DNA of 5,990 bases from Acetobacteraceae bacterium (GTDB lineage Bacteria > Pseudomonadota > Alphaproteobacteria > Acetobacterales > Acetobacteraceae), in assembly GCA_027311485.1 (NCBI GenBank), contig DAICYU010000273.1, forward strand, positions 1 to 5,990, read 5' to 3'. The notes under the pieces are model-generated. The model saw nothing but the letters and a program-made list of their open reading frames with translations. It did no database searches and was not told the DNA's origin. This document shows positions 1-5,990 of this stretch, piece by piece. How positions within the stretch are numbered: the first letter of the stretch is position 1; each line of letters starts with the position of its first letter. The position numbers were made by a program, and so were the translations under genes.

Positions 1-2084
1 GGACCGGTGTACTGGAACAGCGCCCAGGGGTCGAACACCACGTTATGGGAGACAAATTTGTAGTCGGCGCCGACGTTCAGGGTCGCGGTCGGCGTGTAAG
101 GGACATGCAGACCTTGGTAGGAAGTCTGGCTGCCGATATTGCCGACAAGGTAGTTGGTGTAGACGGCATCGACGATGCTGGCGTTCACGAAGGTATGCAG
201 CTTGTCGGTCAGGTTGTCGTCCATGAAGAAGTTGACGCCCTGATAGTACGATGACCCGAATGAGGTCGCCTGGGTGCCATTGGCGAACGCCGTGCTGATC
301 GTCTGGTTCATGTAGCGCAGGTAGAAGTAGTTCGCGCCGATGTCGAAGTTATGCAGCAGGTATTCCGGCCGGTCGGCGAGGATCTTGAAGCCCACCTGAT
401 ATTCAGCCGAATGCGCGAGATCGGCATATTGCGCGCCAATCTGCTGGTACAGACCGCCGCCGCCGCCGACCTGCGGCGTCTTGTAGGCTTCTTCATAGCT
501 GGCATACACGTTCAGCCATTTCAGCGGCGTGTAGCTTACCTGCACCGACGGCTCCGGTGCCACGAAGTTCCGCTGGGAGCTGGTCGGCAGGCTGTGATTC
601 GCCGCACCCTGGTTCGATCCCGTCGCATTGGGATAGTCGAACGCCGCATTGTCGCTGTAGCTCGTATTGAAGGCCGCGAGGCGGATGCCCGGGGTGATAT
701 GCAGGTTGCTGATCGGCTGGATATCATCCTGGACGTAGATACCCGTGTCGGTCTGGTCAAACAGGCCGCTGCGGTAATGCGCGTTCGGCGCCGCCTTGCT
801 GGCGTCATACGGCGGATAAGGATTGTAGAACGAGTTGCGCGTGTTATAGCGGCTCTGCTGCACAAAGGCGCCGACGTCGAAAGTGTTGATCCACCAGGTC
901 TTGCTTAGGTCAACCTTGTCGCCGAACCACCAGGTGTAGGGGTTATTCCACTCCATCATATTCGCCGCGCCCTGCGGGAACGCGTCGTTGCTGCGCGAAT
1001 GCAGCCGGTCTTCACGGACGTAATACGCCAGGTTATGCAGTGCCGTCGTATCGTCCAGCGCCAGGTTCAGCTTGCTGTAGACAGTCCAAAGCTGATTGAC
1101 GTCGAACTTTTCATAGCTCGAATAGGGCGGCGTTGAGTAGTAACCGCTGGTCTGCTGGCTGTACAGCTGGCCCGGATTGACCGCCCCGGACGGCGAGATG
1201 CCGTTCATGGTGATCTGCGGGTTCGGGCTGGTGGGGGTCACCTGCGGGCGGTAGCCCGACGAACGCGCGAAATAGGCACCGAGGCTGACATCGCCGTTGT
1301 CGAACCGCTTCACGGTCTTGCCGAACAGGGCGTAGTCCTCGGCCGGGTTGTTGAACCCGTCAGGGCCCACCCGGAAGCTGTCGGTCGCGCCGAAGCTGCC
1401 TGTCAGGATCGTGGAGAAACCGGCATGCTCACCAGTGTTCAATGAGAAATCGATGATCCGCTCGTTGTACGAGCCATAGGTCAGCTGGACCGTGCCGCCG
1501 GCCTTCTTGGTCGGCTGCAGCGGCGTGAATTCGATGCTGCCGCCGATGTTGTCATACCACCGGTCCGCCGCGTTGCCGGGACCATAGGTGGCCGTCTGCG
1601 CCTGAAACATCGCCAGGCTCGGCAGCGACCCAGAAGCCCACAGGCCGGTCGACGGATCGACCATCGGCACGCCATCCATGGTGATCATCAGCGAGGCGCC
1701 GCCAGTATAGCCGCCGTAGCCGCCCCAGCCCTGGCCGATACCATCCAGCGCGATGGTGTACTTGGTCGCACCAGTGCTGCCGTAGCCGTTCACATAGGCA
1801 CCCGGGGTCAACGCGATCCCCTGCGCGGCACCCGCGGCCGGCCCCACGGTCTGCATTTGCGTCTTGTCGACAACACGCACCGTATCGGGCGACTGGAACA
1901 CCTCCTGCGGGGTCGGCACCTGCGTGCCCACCGTGTCACCGCCGGCACCGGTGCCACCCGTGGCGCTGACCTCACCCGCATTCACCGCATCGGATGCTGT
2001 CTGCGCATAAGCACCGTAAGCGGTTCCTGACAGAAGTATTGCAGTGAGCGACAATCGAGTCAGAGTAATCGAGAAATTGTCCAT
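1..2084 (-). CDS. TonB-dependent outer-membrane receptor (C-terminus beyond the window)
   Basis: This frame is open without a stop from an ATG at 2084 to the left edge, giving 694 residues of a beta-barrel transporter that takes up large or scarce ligands with energy from TonB/ExbBD. Residues 1-27 form a signal peptide (hydrophobic LSLTAILLSG, cleavage likely after AYA, before Q28). A TonB-box-like EVSATG lies at 38-43, followed by a Gly/Thr-rich linker. The plug domain spans about 65-190, with LMITMDGVP (132-140) and a closing GGSIEFTPLQP like the usual end of a plug. The rest alternates aromatic-rich strands and loops, typical of a 22-strand barrel. The last strands and the terminal aromatic residue lie outside the window. 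The plug carries an unusual Gly/Trp/Tyr-rich insert at about 118-129. The ATG at 2084 is chosen because the signal peptide starts there; a weak purine-rich ACGGAAA lies about 5 bases upstream. The family is clear; the ligand (siderophore, vitamin, sugar or other) cannot be told. Confidence 0.93.
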   Translation of the reverse strand, partial: MDNFSITLTRLSLTAILLSGTAYGAYAQTASDAVNAGEVSATGGTGAGGDTVGTQVPTPQEVFQSPDTVRVVDKTQMQTVGPAAGAAQGIALTPGAYVNGYGSTGATKYTIALDGIGQGWGGYGGYTGGASLMITMDGVPMVDPSTGLWASGSLPSLAMFQAQTATYGPGNAADRWYDNIGGSIEFTPLQPTKKAGGTVQLTYGSYNERIIDFSLNTGEHAGFSTILTGSFGATDSFRVGPDGFNNPAEDYALFGKTVKRFDNGDVSLGAYFARSSGYRPQVTPTSPNPQITMNGISPSGAVNPGQLYSQQTSGYYSTPPYSSYEKFDVNQLWTVYSKLNLALDDTTALHNLAYYVREDRLHSRSNDAFPQGAANMMEWNNPYTWWFGDKVDLSKTWWINTFDVGAFVQQSRYNTRNSFYNPYPPYDASKAAPNAHYRSGLFDQTDTGIYVQDDIQPISNLHITPGIRLAAFNTSYSDNAAFDYPNATGSNQGAANHSLPTSSQRNFVAPEPSVQVSYTPLKWLNVYASYEEAYKTPQVGGGGGLYQQIGAQYADLAHSAEYQVGFKILADRPEYLLHNFDIGANYFYLRYMNQTISTAFANGTQATSFGSSYYQGVNFFMDDNLTDKLHTFVNASIVDAVYTNYLVGNIGSQTSYQGLHVPYTPTATLNVGADYKFVSHNVVFDPWALFQYTG

Positions 2085-2362
2085 CAGAGTTTCCGTCGAG
2101 GTGACGCGCCACTGATCTGACGCCGGCGGGCTGATGCAACAGTTCGCCACACGAGGATAGTGCAGAGCTGTATCGTCTGACGAAAATCAGCTGTCTCGTG
2201 GTATTTAACACTTCCGACTTTGATATGAAATACTTCTGTCATACATCGTCGGCTAGGAACGGCATGCTCGTCTCGACCCGTACAAACATTGCTGTTGTGG
2301 CCTTCATCCAGGCTGTAGCAGGACACCTCATGCCGCCATCAGGCATCCCCTGGCCGGCCGCC
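2085..2362 (-). promoter_or_regulatory. Intergenic leader/promoter region of the TonB receptor gene
   Basis: This 278-bp gap between the methyltransferase stop and the receptor start holds no credible gene. The part around 2180-2260 is clearly richer in A/T than the flanks, as expected for a promoter. On the minus strand a TTAAAT (2208-2203) could serve as a -10 element, but its -35 (ATTTCA, 17 bases upstream) matches only half the consensus. An imperfect operator-like inverted repeat, TATGA-N10-TCATA, lies at 2224-2243. I see no convincing Fur box, so iron control is not supported. The leader would be about 110 nt. The right end contains the hairpins described separately. Promoter position is inference. 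Confidence 0.3.
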
Positions 2363-2377
2363 TTATCCGGCCAGGGG
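2347..2377 (-). terminator. Perfect 11-bp GC-rich hairpin at the methyltransferase stop codon
   Basis: The arms CCCCTGGCCGG (2347-2357) and CCGGCCAGGGG (2367-2377) are perfect reverse complements separated by 9 bases. The minus-strand stop codon TAA (2365-2363) lies in the loop, and the last codons of the gene form one arm. No T-run follows on either strand, so this is not a canonical intrinsic terminator. A smaller inverted repeat, ATGCC-N7-GGCAT (2330-2346), follows directly in the minus direction. It could end the cupin-methyltransferase transcript, stabilise its 3' end, or help Rho. The structure is certain from the sequence; the termination role is inferred. Confidence 0.5.
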
Positions 2378-3271
2378 CGGAGTCGGCTGGCGGTTGATGG
2401 CGTGCCAACGCATCACGCAGATATACTGATCTCGTAATAGTTGCCGGCGCAGCAGCCAAAGCTCCGCCTCCTGCAGCAGATGGACCGCCGCTTCCTTGTC
2501 GGGGATCTGCTCCCGCAGCTGCGTCAGCAGCACGCGCCAGCCGGCCAGGGCCTGCTCGGTGTGCCGCCGGGTCGTGTTTTCCTCGACCCGCACGTCAAAG
2601 CCCAGGCGGCCGAGCATCCGGGTGATGGCGGTGGCGGTGGGGATGCAGGTGGGATTGCGTCGTTCCAGTGCCGCCCAGCGTGCAATGGTGGGATCGTGCG
2701 GATTCAGTGGTGCCACAGCGGCGGTGGCACTGATCACCAGATGCCCGCCCCTCCGCACAGACCGGGCCAACCCGTCCAGGATTGGCTCTGCCAGGCCGCG
2801 GCGCAGCGGTTCCAGTGCCAGGCAGTGATGGTACGGGCGTGCCCCGAATATCGGGTTGTCCGGGTCCCAGGTGCCCAGGACGATCTTTTTGCCGAAACGG
2901 TCCGCCACCAGGCGGGATCGGGCGGCGGCCAGCAGGCCGGCTTCGGACTCGTGGCCGGCGACCCAGGCGCCCAGGTTGCGTGCCACCGCATCCGCCGGGC
3001 CGCCGCTGCCGACTCCAACCAGCAGCAGGCTGCCGGCTGCGGAAATACCCATCGGCCGGGCCAGGTTCACGGTTTCGCTTTCGCCGCCCGGGAAGATGAA
3101 GCCACGCCCCCACAACCGGTCGTTGATGGCCAGCCGGGCGGGCGGCCAAGCCATCGGGTCGGCGATCTGCGGCGACGGGGCGGCCGGATCGATCGCGGGC
3201 ACGGTCGGCGCCGTTCCCGCGGCGGTCTGGTCGCAACGTCTCAACAGGTCTCGCAACGCGGCGCACGACAT
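2363..3271 (-). CDS. SAM-dependent methyltransferase-fold protein, divergent, substrate unknown
   Basis: A 302-residue protein resembling class I (Rossmann-fold) SAM methyltransferases. Residues 52-63 read RLWGRGFIFPGG, a segment often found just before the SAM domain in this group. Residues 82-91 (LLLVGVGSGG) match the glycine-rich motif I, and AGHE (105-108), ending the second strand, gives an acidic residue where the SAM ribose is normally held. A later strand, GGHLVISATAA, matches the usual post-helix strand of the fold. The region expected to hold motif II (around PYHHCLALEPL) is atypical, so activity is uncertain. The C-terminal third is rich in Arg/Leu helices. The frame extends to a TTG at 3328, but the added residues are an Arg-rich stretch unlike the rest, so the ATG at 3271 is preferred; a weak GGAA lies just before it. 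It lies 74 bases after the cupin gene on the same strand, so co-transcription is likely. It could also be a non-catalytic relative of the family. Confidence 0.72.
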   Translation of the reverse strand: MSCAALRDLLRRCDQTAAGTAPTVPAIDPAAPSPQIADPMAWPPARLAINDRLWGRGFIFPGGESETVNLARPMGISAAGSLLLVGVGSGGPADAVARNLGAWVAGHESEAGLLAAARSRLVADRFGKKIVLGTWDPDNPIFGARPYHHCLALEPLRRGLAEPILDGLARSVRRGGHLVISATAAVAPLNPHDPTIARWAALERRNPTCIPTATAITRMLGRLGFDVRVEENTTRRHTEQALAGWRVLLTQLREQIPDKEAAVHLLQEAELWLLRRQLLRDQYICVMRWHAINRQPTPPLAG

Positions 3272-3345
3272 GGTTCGGTTCCGGCATGCGCGGGACGCCG
3301 CGCGGGTTCGGACAGAACCTTGCCGCAAAAACCTTACCGAACGGT

Positions 3346-3687
3346 TTACGCTGCCTCGAACTCGGTCAGCACGTAGCGCACCGGGTCTGGCCCGATGACG
3401 CCGGGCTTGTGCCGGTGCGCCGGACCGGCCGGGATGTGCAGCATGTCTCCGGGGCCGGCTTCCACGGTGTGGTCGTCGAAGCGGTAGCGGATGTGGCCGG
3501 AGAGGATGAAGATCGAGTGCCCGGTCTCACACCAGCCGGCTTCCGGCGCGCCGGGCGGATCGGGTTGGCGTTCCTGGTAGCGCAGCGCGATGCCGAAGCC
3601 GCTGACGGCTTCACGCACCTTCAGCCGCTCGGTCACCGCCTGCAGGGGGTGGTCGGCGGCACGGAACAGGTAGGGGCTGTCGGTCAT
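3346..3687 (-). CDS. Small single-domain cupin protein
   Basis: A 113-residue single-domain cupin, the usual size for the family. The second cupin motif is clear at 80-93 (GDMLHIPAGPAHRH). The first motif is represented by ETGHSIFILSG (54-64), which keeps the Gly/Leu framework and one His (H57) but lacks the full HxH...E metal set. Metal binding may therefore be partial or absent. Small cupins of this type act as sugar or acid isomerases, dioxygenases, or ligand sensors; the sequence does not decide which. The ATG at 3687 is chosen; an in-frame GTG at 3723 would add 12 residues, but neither site has a strong Shine-Dalgarno sequence, so the start is uncertain. The gene is divergent from dctP and lies upstream of the methyltransferase-like gene on the same strand. 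A role in metabolism of the TRAP substrate is possible but is inference from position only. Confidence 0.82.
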   Translation of the reverse strand: MTDSPYLFRAADHPLQAVTERLKVREAVSGFGIALRYQERQPDPPGAPEAGWCETGHSIFILSGHIRYRFDDHTVEAGPGDMLHIPAGPAHRHKPGVIGPDPVRYVLTEFEAA

Positions 3688-3716
3688 CCATTCAGCGTAA
3701 CGCGGGACGGTCGCCC

Positions 3717-3744
3717 TTGCCACGGGGAAACCAGCCAGTATTTT
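3717..3744 (+). promoter_or_regulatory. Candidate sigma70-type promoter for the TRAP operon
   Basis: TTGCCA (3717-3722; five of six matches to the -35 consensus) and TATTTT (3739-3744; four of six to the -10) are separated by 16 bases. Transcription would start near 3751, giving a leader of about 26 nt that contains the ribosome binding site. The region lies between divergent genes, where the dctP promoter must be unless transcription comes from further away. It overlaps the possible longer GTG start of the cupin gene, which slightly favours the shorter cupin start. No operator was recognised. Confidence 0.4.
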
Positions 3745-3764
3745 GCCGGCCTGGAGCTACGCCC

Positions 3765-3770
3765 AAGGAA
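3765..3770 (+). promoter_or_regulatory. Ribosome binding site of dctP
   Basis: AAGGAA lies 6 bases before the ATG at 3777, an ideal Shine-Dalgarno distance. It decides the start: the frame is open back to a TTG at 3717, but those extra 20 residues do not look like a signal peptide, whereas the protein from 3777 begins directly with one. Confidence 0.75.
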
Positions 3771-3776
3771 ACACAG

Positions 3777-4784
3777 ATGCCCATGCTGAACCGTCGCACC
3801 CTGCTCGCAGGGGCCGCGCTGCCTATGTTTGCTATCCGCACCCGCCCCGCGCGCGCCGCCGACTTCAGCCTGAAGATGGCGAACAACGCCCCGATGAGCC
3901 ATCCGCAGACGATTCGCCAGCTGGAGGCGATCGCGCGGATCAAGAAGGCAACAGGCGGCCGGGTGGATATCCAGCTGTTCCCGAACAACCAGCTTGGCTC
4001 CGACACCGATATGTTATCGCAGTTGCGCTCGGGCGCCATCGACTTCTTCACGCTGTCGGGGCTGATCCTGGCGACGCTGGTGCCCCCGGCCTCGATCAAC
4101 GGCGTCGGCTTCGCCTTCAAGGACTATAATGAAGTCTGGAAGGCGATGGACGGCAAGCTGGGCGCTTATGTCCGCGGTGAGATCGACAAGCGTGGCCTGG
4201 TTGCCATGGACAAGATGTGGGACAACGGCTTCCGGCAGATCACCAGCTCCACCCATCCGATCAAGGAACCGGCCGACCTGCACGGGTTCAAGATCCGCGT
4301 GCCGGTGTCGCCGCTGTGGACCAGCATGTTCCAGGCGCTGCAGGCGTCACCGATCAGCATCAACTTCAGCGAGGTCTATTCGGCGCTGCAGACCAAGATC
4401 GCCGAGGGGCAGGAAAACCCGCTGACGCTGATCGAGCTGGCGAAGCTGTATGAGGTGCAGAAATACGTCTGCCTGACCGACCACATGTGGGACGGGTTCT
4501 GGATGCTGGCCAACAAGCGCAGCTACAGCGGCCTGCCGCCCGACATCCAGGAGACCATCGCCAAGGAGCTCAACCACTCGGCCCTGGATGAACGCGCCGA
4601 TCTGGTGAAGCTGAACGGATCGGTGGCCGAGACGCTGAAGGCCAAGGGCCTGACGTTCGTGGAGGCGGACAAGCCGGCGTTCCGGGACGCGCTGAAGAAG
4701 GCCGGCTTCTACGCCGAATGGAAGAAGAAGTTCGGTGATCAGGCCTGGGGCATCCTGGAATCCGAAGTCGGCACGCTGTCCTGA
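3777..4784 (+). CDS. dctP: TRAP transporter periplasmic solute-binding protein, DctP family
   Basis: A 335-residue periplasmic protein that captures a small, usually carboxylated solute and delivers it to the TRAP permease. The length is typical. The signal peptide carries twin arginines (NRRTLLAG, residues 5-12), a hydrophobic core and a likely cleavage after ARA (25-27), so export by the Tat pathway is probable. The family hallmark is complete: FKIRVPVSPLW at 171-181, with R174 at the position of the arginine that forms a salt bridge with the substrate carboxylate in characterised members. It is followed by FSEVYSALQTKIAEGQENPL, in which N214 matches the conserved binding asparagine. The mature protein starts ADFSLKMANNAP, the usual first strand of the fold. 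It is the first gene of the operon, ending 7 bases before the permease gene. The retained arginine argues for an organic-acid ligand (C4-dicarboxylate, keto acid, sugar acid or similar); the exact one is unknown. The family assignment is firm. Confidence 0.96.
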   Translation: MPMLNRRTLLAGAALPMFAIRTRPARAADFSLKMANNAPMSHPQTIRQLEAIARIKKATGGRVDIQLFPNNQLGSDTDMLSQLRSGAIDFFTLSGLILATLVPPASINGVGFAFKDYNEVWKAMDGKLGAYVRGEIDKRGLVAMDKMWDNGFRQITSSTHPIKEPADLHGFKIRVPVSPLWTSMFQALQASPISINFSEVYSALQTKIAEGQENPLTLIELAKLYEVQKYVCLTDHMWDGFWMLANKRSYSGLPPDIQETIAKELNHSALDERADLVKLNGSVAETLKAKGLTFVEADKPAFRDALKKAGFYAEWKKKFGDQAWGILESEVGTLS

Positions 4785-4791
4785 CCGGCGC

Positions 4792-5990
4792 ATGACCCGC
4801 GCGCCCCGTTCGGCAGCCGCGGCGTCCCGCATCGAACGGGCGCTGCGGCTGATCGCCGAGATCCCGGCCGCCATCCTGGTGGTCGCCGAGGTCATCGTGC
4901 TGTTCACCGGCGTCATGGCCCGCTACGTCTTCCATGCCCCGCTGGTGTGGACGGATGAACTGGCCTCGATCCTGTTCCTGTGGCTGGCGATGCTGGGCAG
5001 CGTGATTGCGCTGCAACGGTCGGAGCATATGCGGCTGACCGCCGTCGTGTCCGGGCTGTCGCCGGCCGGTCGCGCGCGGACCGAGGCGCTGGCCTCCGCC
5101 GCCGTGGCGGTGTTCCTGGTGATGCTGATCCCCTCGGCCTGGGATTATGCGTCGGACCAGTGGTTTATCGAGACCCCTGCCCTGGGCATCCACGACACCT
5201 ATCGCGCCGTGGCGATCCTGGCCGGCGGGCTGCTGATGGTGGTGACCGCGCTCAGCCGGCTGCTGCGACTGTCGTGGAAGGACGCGGCGTTCGGCGTGCT
5301 GGCGATCGGCGCCCTGGCGGCGGTGCTGCATTTCGCCGGGCCGTCGCTGCACGCGCTGGGCAACTGGAACCTGGTGCTGTTTTTCGTGCTGCTGCTGGGC
5401 ACCGGCGTGCTGCTGTCGGTGCCGATCGGCTTTGCCTTCGGCCTCGCCACGCTGGCCTATCTGGCGACGCTGACCCGCACACCGCTGACCATCGTGGTGT
5501 CACGGATGGATGAAGGCATGAGCAACCTGATCCTGCTGGCGGTGCCGCTGTTCGTCTTCCTGGGCCTGCTGATCGAGATGACCGGCATGGCCCGCGCCAT
5601 GGTCAACTTCCTGGCGTCGCTGCTGGGCCATGTACGCGGCGGGCTGTCGTATGTGCTGCTGGGGGCGATGTACCTCGTGTCCGGTATCTCCGGCTCCAAA
5701 GCCGCCGACATGGCGGCGATCGCGCCGGTGCTGTTCCCCGAGATGAAGCGGCGCGGCGTCAACGAGGGGGAGCTGGTGTCGCTGCTGTCGGCCTCGGGCG
5801 CGATGAGCGAGACGATTCCGCCGTCGCTGGTGCTGATCACCATCGGGTCGGTCACCGGGGTTTCCATCGCGGCGTTGTTCACCGGCGGGCTGATGCCGGC
5901 GGCCGGCACACCCGAGCGCGTGCGCTGCAGTTACTGGCTGCATTATGCCGAGGGTTCGGCGATGCCGCCGCTGGTGATGAAACTGGTATT
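4792..5990 (+). CDS. TRAP transporter fused permease, DctQ-DctM (C-terminus beyond the window)
   Basis: An open frame from the ATG at 4792 to the right edge, 399 residues so far. It is an inner-membrane permease that imports the solute delivered by DctP, driven by an ion gradient. Residues 1-160 are a DctQ small subunit: helices at about 20-46, 57-75, 98-116 and 139-155, with signatures WTDEL (53-57), RSEHMR (76-81) and TPALGI (128-133). A linking helix at about 163-182 joins it to DctM, starting near 190 (GNWNLVLFF). DctM signatures include VPLFVFLGLLIEMTG (251-265), SGISGSKAADM (297-307) and IPPS (342-345). The fusion puts both subunits in one chain, as in a known subset of TRAP systems. 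The start follows the dctP stop after 7 bases with no strong Shine-Dalgarno sequence, so translation is probably coupled. After GLMPA (366-370), the next helix expected in DctM is missing: residues 371-380 (AGTPERVRCS) are hydrophilic. The frame stays open to the edge. More than half of DctM lies outside. Confidence 0.93.
   Translation, partial: MTRAPRSAAAASRIERALRLIAEIPAAILVVAEVIVLFTGVMARYVFHAPLVWTDELASILFLWLAMLGSVIALQRSEHMRLTAVVSGLSPAGRARTEALASAAVAVFLVMLIPSAWDYASDQWFIETPALGIHDTYRAVAILAGGLLMVVTALSRLLRLSWKDAAFGVLAIGALAAVLHFAGPSLHALGNWNLVLFFVLLLGTGVLLSVPIGFAFGLATLAYLATLTRTPLTIVVSRMDEGMSNLILLAVPLFVFLGLLIEMTGMARAMVNFLASLLGHVRGGLSYVLLGAMYLVSGISGSKAADMAAIAPVLFPEMKRRGVNEGELVSLLSASGAMSETIPPSLVLITIGSVTGVSIAALFTGGLMPAAGTPERVRCSYWLHYAEGSAMPPLVMKLV

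Noticed and set aside
351..908. Plus-strand open frame (185 codons) opposite the TonB receptor
   Set aside because: Arg/Ala/Val-rich shadow of the receptor; the minus-strand frame is continuous with signal peptide, plug and barrel.
1972..2211. Minus-strand small frame overlapping the receptor start
   Set aside because: It runs out of frame into the receptor's signal peptide region and has no recognisable features.
2200..2245. Fur box upstream of the TonB receptor
   Set aside because: The A/T-rich stretch has no adequate match to the GATAAT-type repeats of Fur sites; only a 5-bp inverted repeat is present.
2198..2437. Plus-strand small frame (79 codons) in the intergenic region
   Set aside because: No Shine-Dalgarno sequence and no recognisable fold; it crosses the hairpin and runs into the methyltransferase-like gene antisense.
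3272..3328. TTG start at 3328 for the methyltransferase-like gene
   Set aside because: The 19 extra residues are Arg-rich and unlike the protein; the ATG at 3271 gives a more natural N-terminus.
3327..3348. Possible weak terminator after the cupin gene: AAACC/GGTTT arms with a run of five T on the minus strand
   Set aside because: The stem is only 5 bp with a 9-base loop and uses part of the stop codon and the T-run itself; too weak to call, and the downstream gene is close enough to be co-transcribed.
2441..3376. Long plus-strand open frame (311 codons) opposite the methyltransferase-like gene
   Set aside because: Composition is Gly/Arg/Gln-rich without any domain pattern; high GC removes stops on the opposite strand. 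The minus-strand frame carries a recognisable SAM motif.
4570..5352. Minus-strand open frame (260 codons) opposite dctP and the permease
   Set aside because: Rich in Arg/Gln/His with no fold pattern, and antisense to two clearly recognised genes.

Overview
The window is GC-rich (roughly 60-65% by eye), with strong G/C bias at third codon positions. It looks like an alphaproteobacterium. The fused DctQ-DctM TRAP permease, the Tat-type TRAP binding protein and the style of the TonB receptor would fit Acetobacteraceae or a related group. That placement is inference from protein character, not from a marker gene.

Layout: five protein-coding genes fill nearly the whole window, and the two outer ones run off the ends. 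On the minus strand, reading right to left, are a small cupin protein (3687-3346), a divergent SAM-methyltransferase-fold protein (3271-2363), a 278-bp gap, and a TonB-dependent outer-membrane receptor (2084 to beyond position 1). On the plus strand, divergent from the cupin gene, are a DctP-type TRAP solute-binding protein (3777-4784) and, 7 bases later, a fused DctQ-DctM TRAP permease (4792 to beyond 5990).

The plus-strand pair is a standard TRAP importer operon: a periplasmic binding protein and a membrane permease that uses an ion gradient to take up a small, usually carboxylated, solute. An 89-bp divergent region separates it from the cupin gene and holds a good ribosome binding site and a plausible sigma70-type promoter for dctP. 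The cupin and methyltransferase genes may be co-transcribed. A perfect 11-bp inverted repeat whose loop contains the methyltransferase stop codon marks the end of that unit, and the receptor probably has its own promoter in the gap that follows. An outer-membrane receptor near an inner-membrane importer suggests a nutrient-uptake neighbourhood, but nothing in the sequence identifies the substrate.

No rRNA, tRNA, CRISPR array, transposase or prophage gene was seen. I found no convincing new system. The points most worth checking are the loss of an expected membrane helix near the right edge of the permease, the stop-codon-embracing hairpin, and the degenerate catalytic or metal motifs of the methyltransferase-like and cupin proteins.
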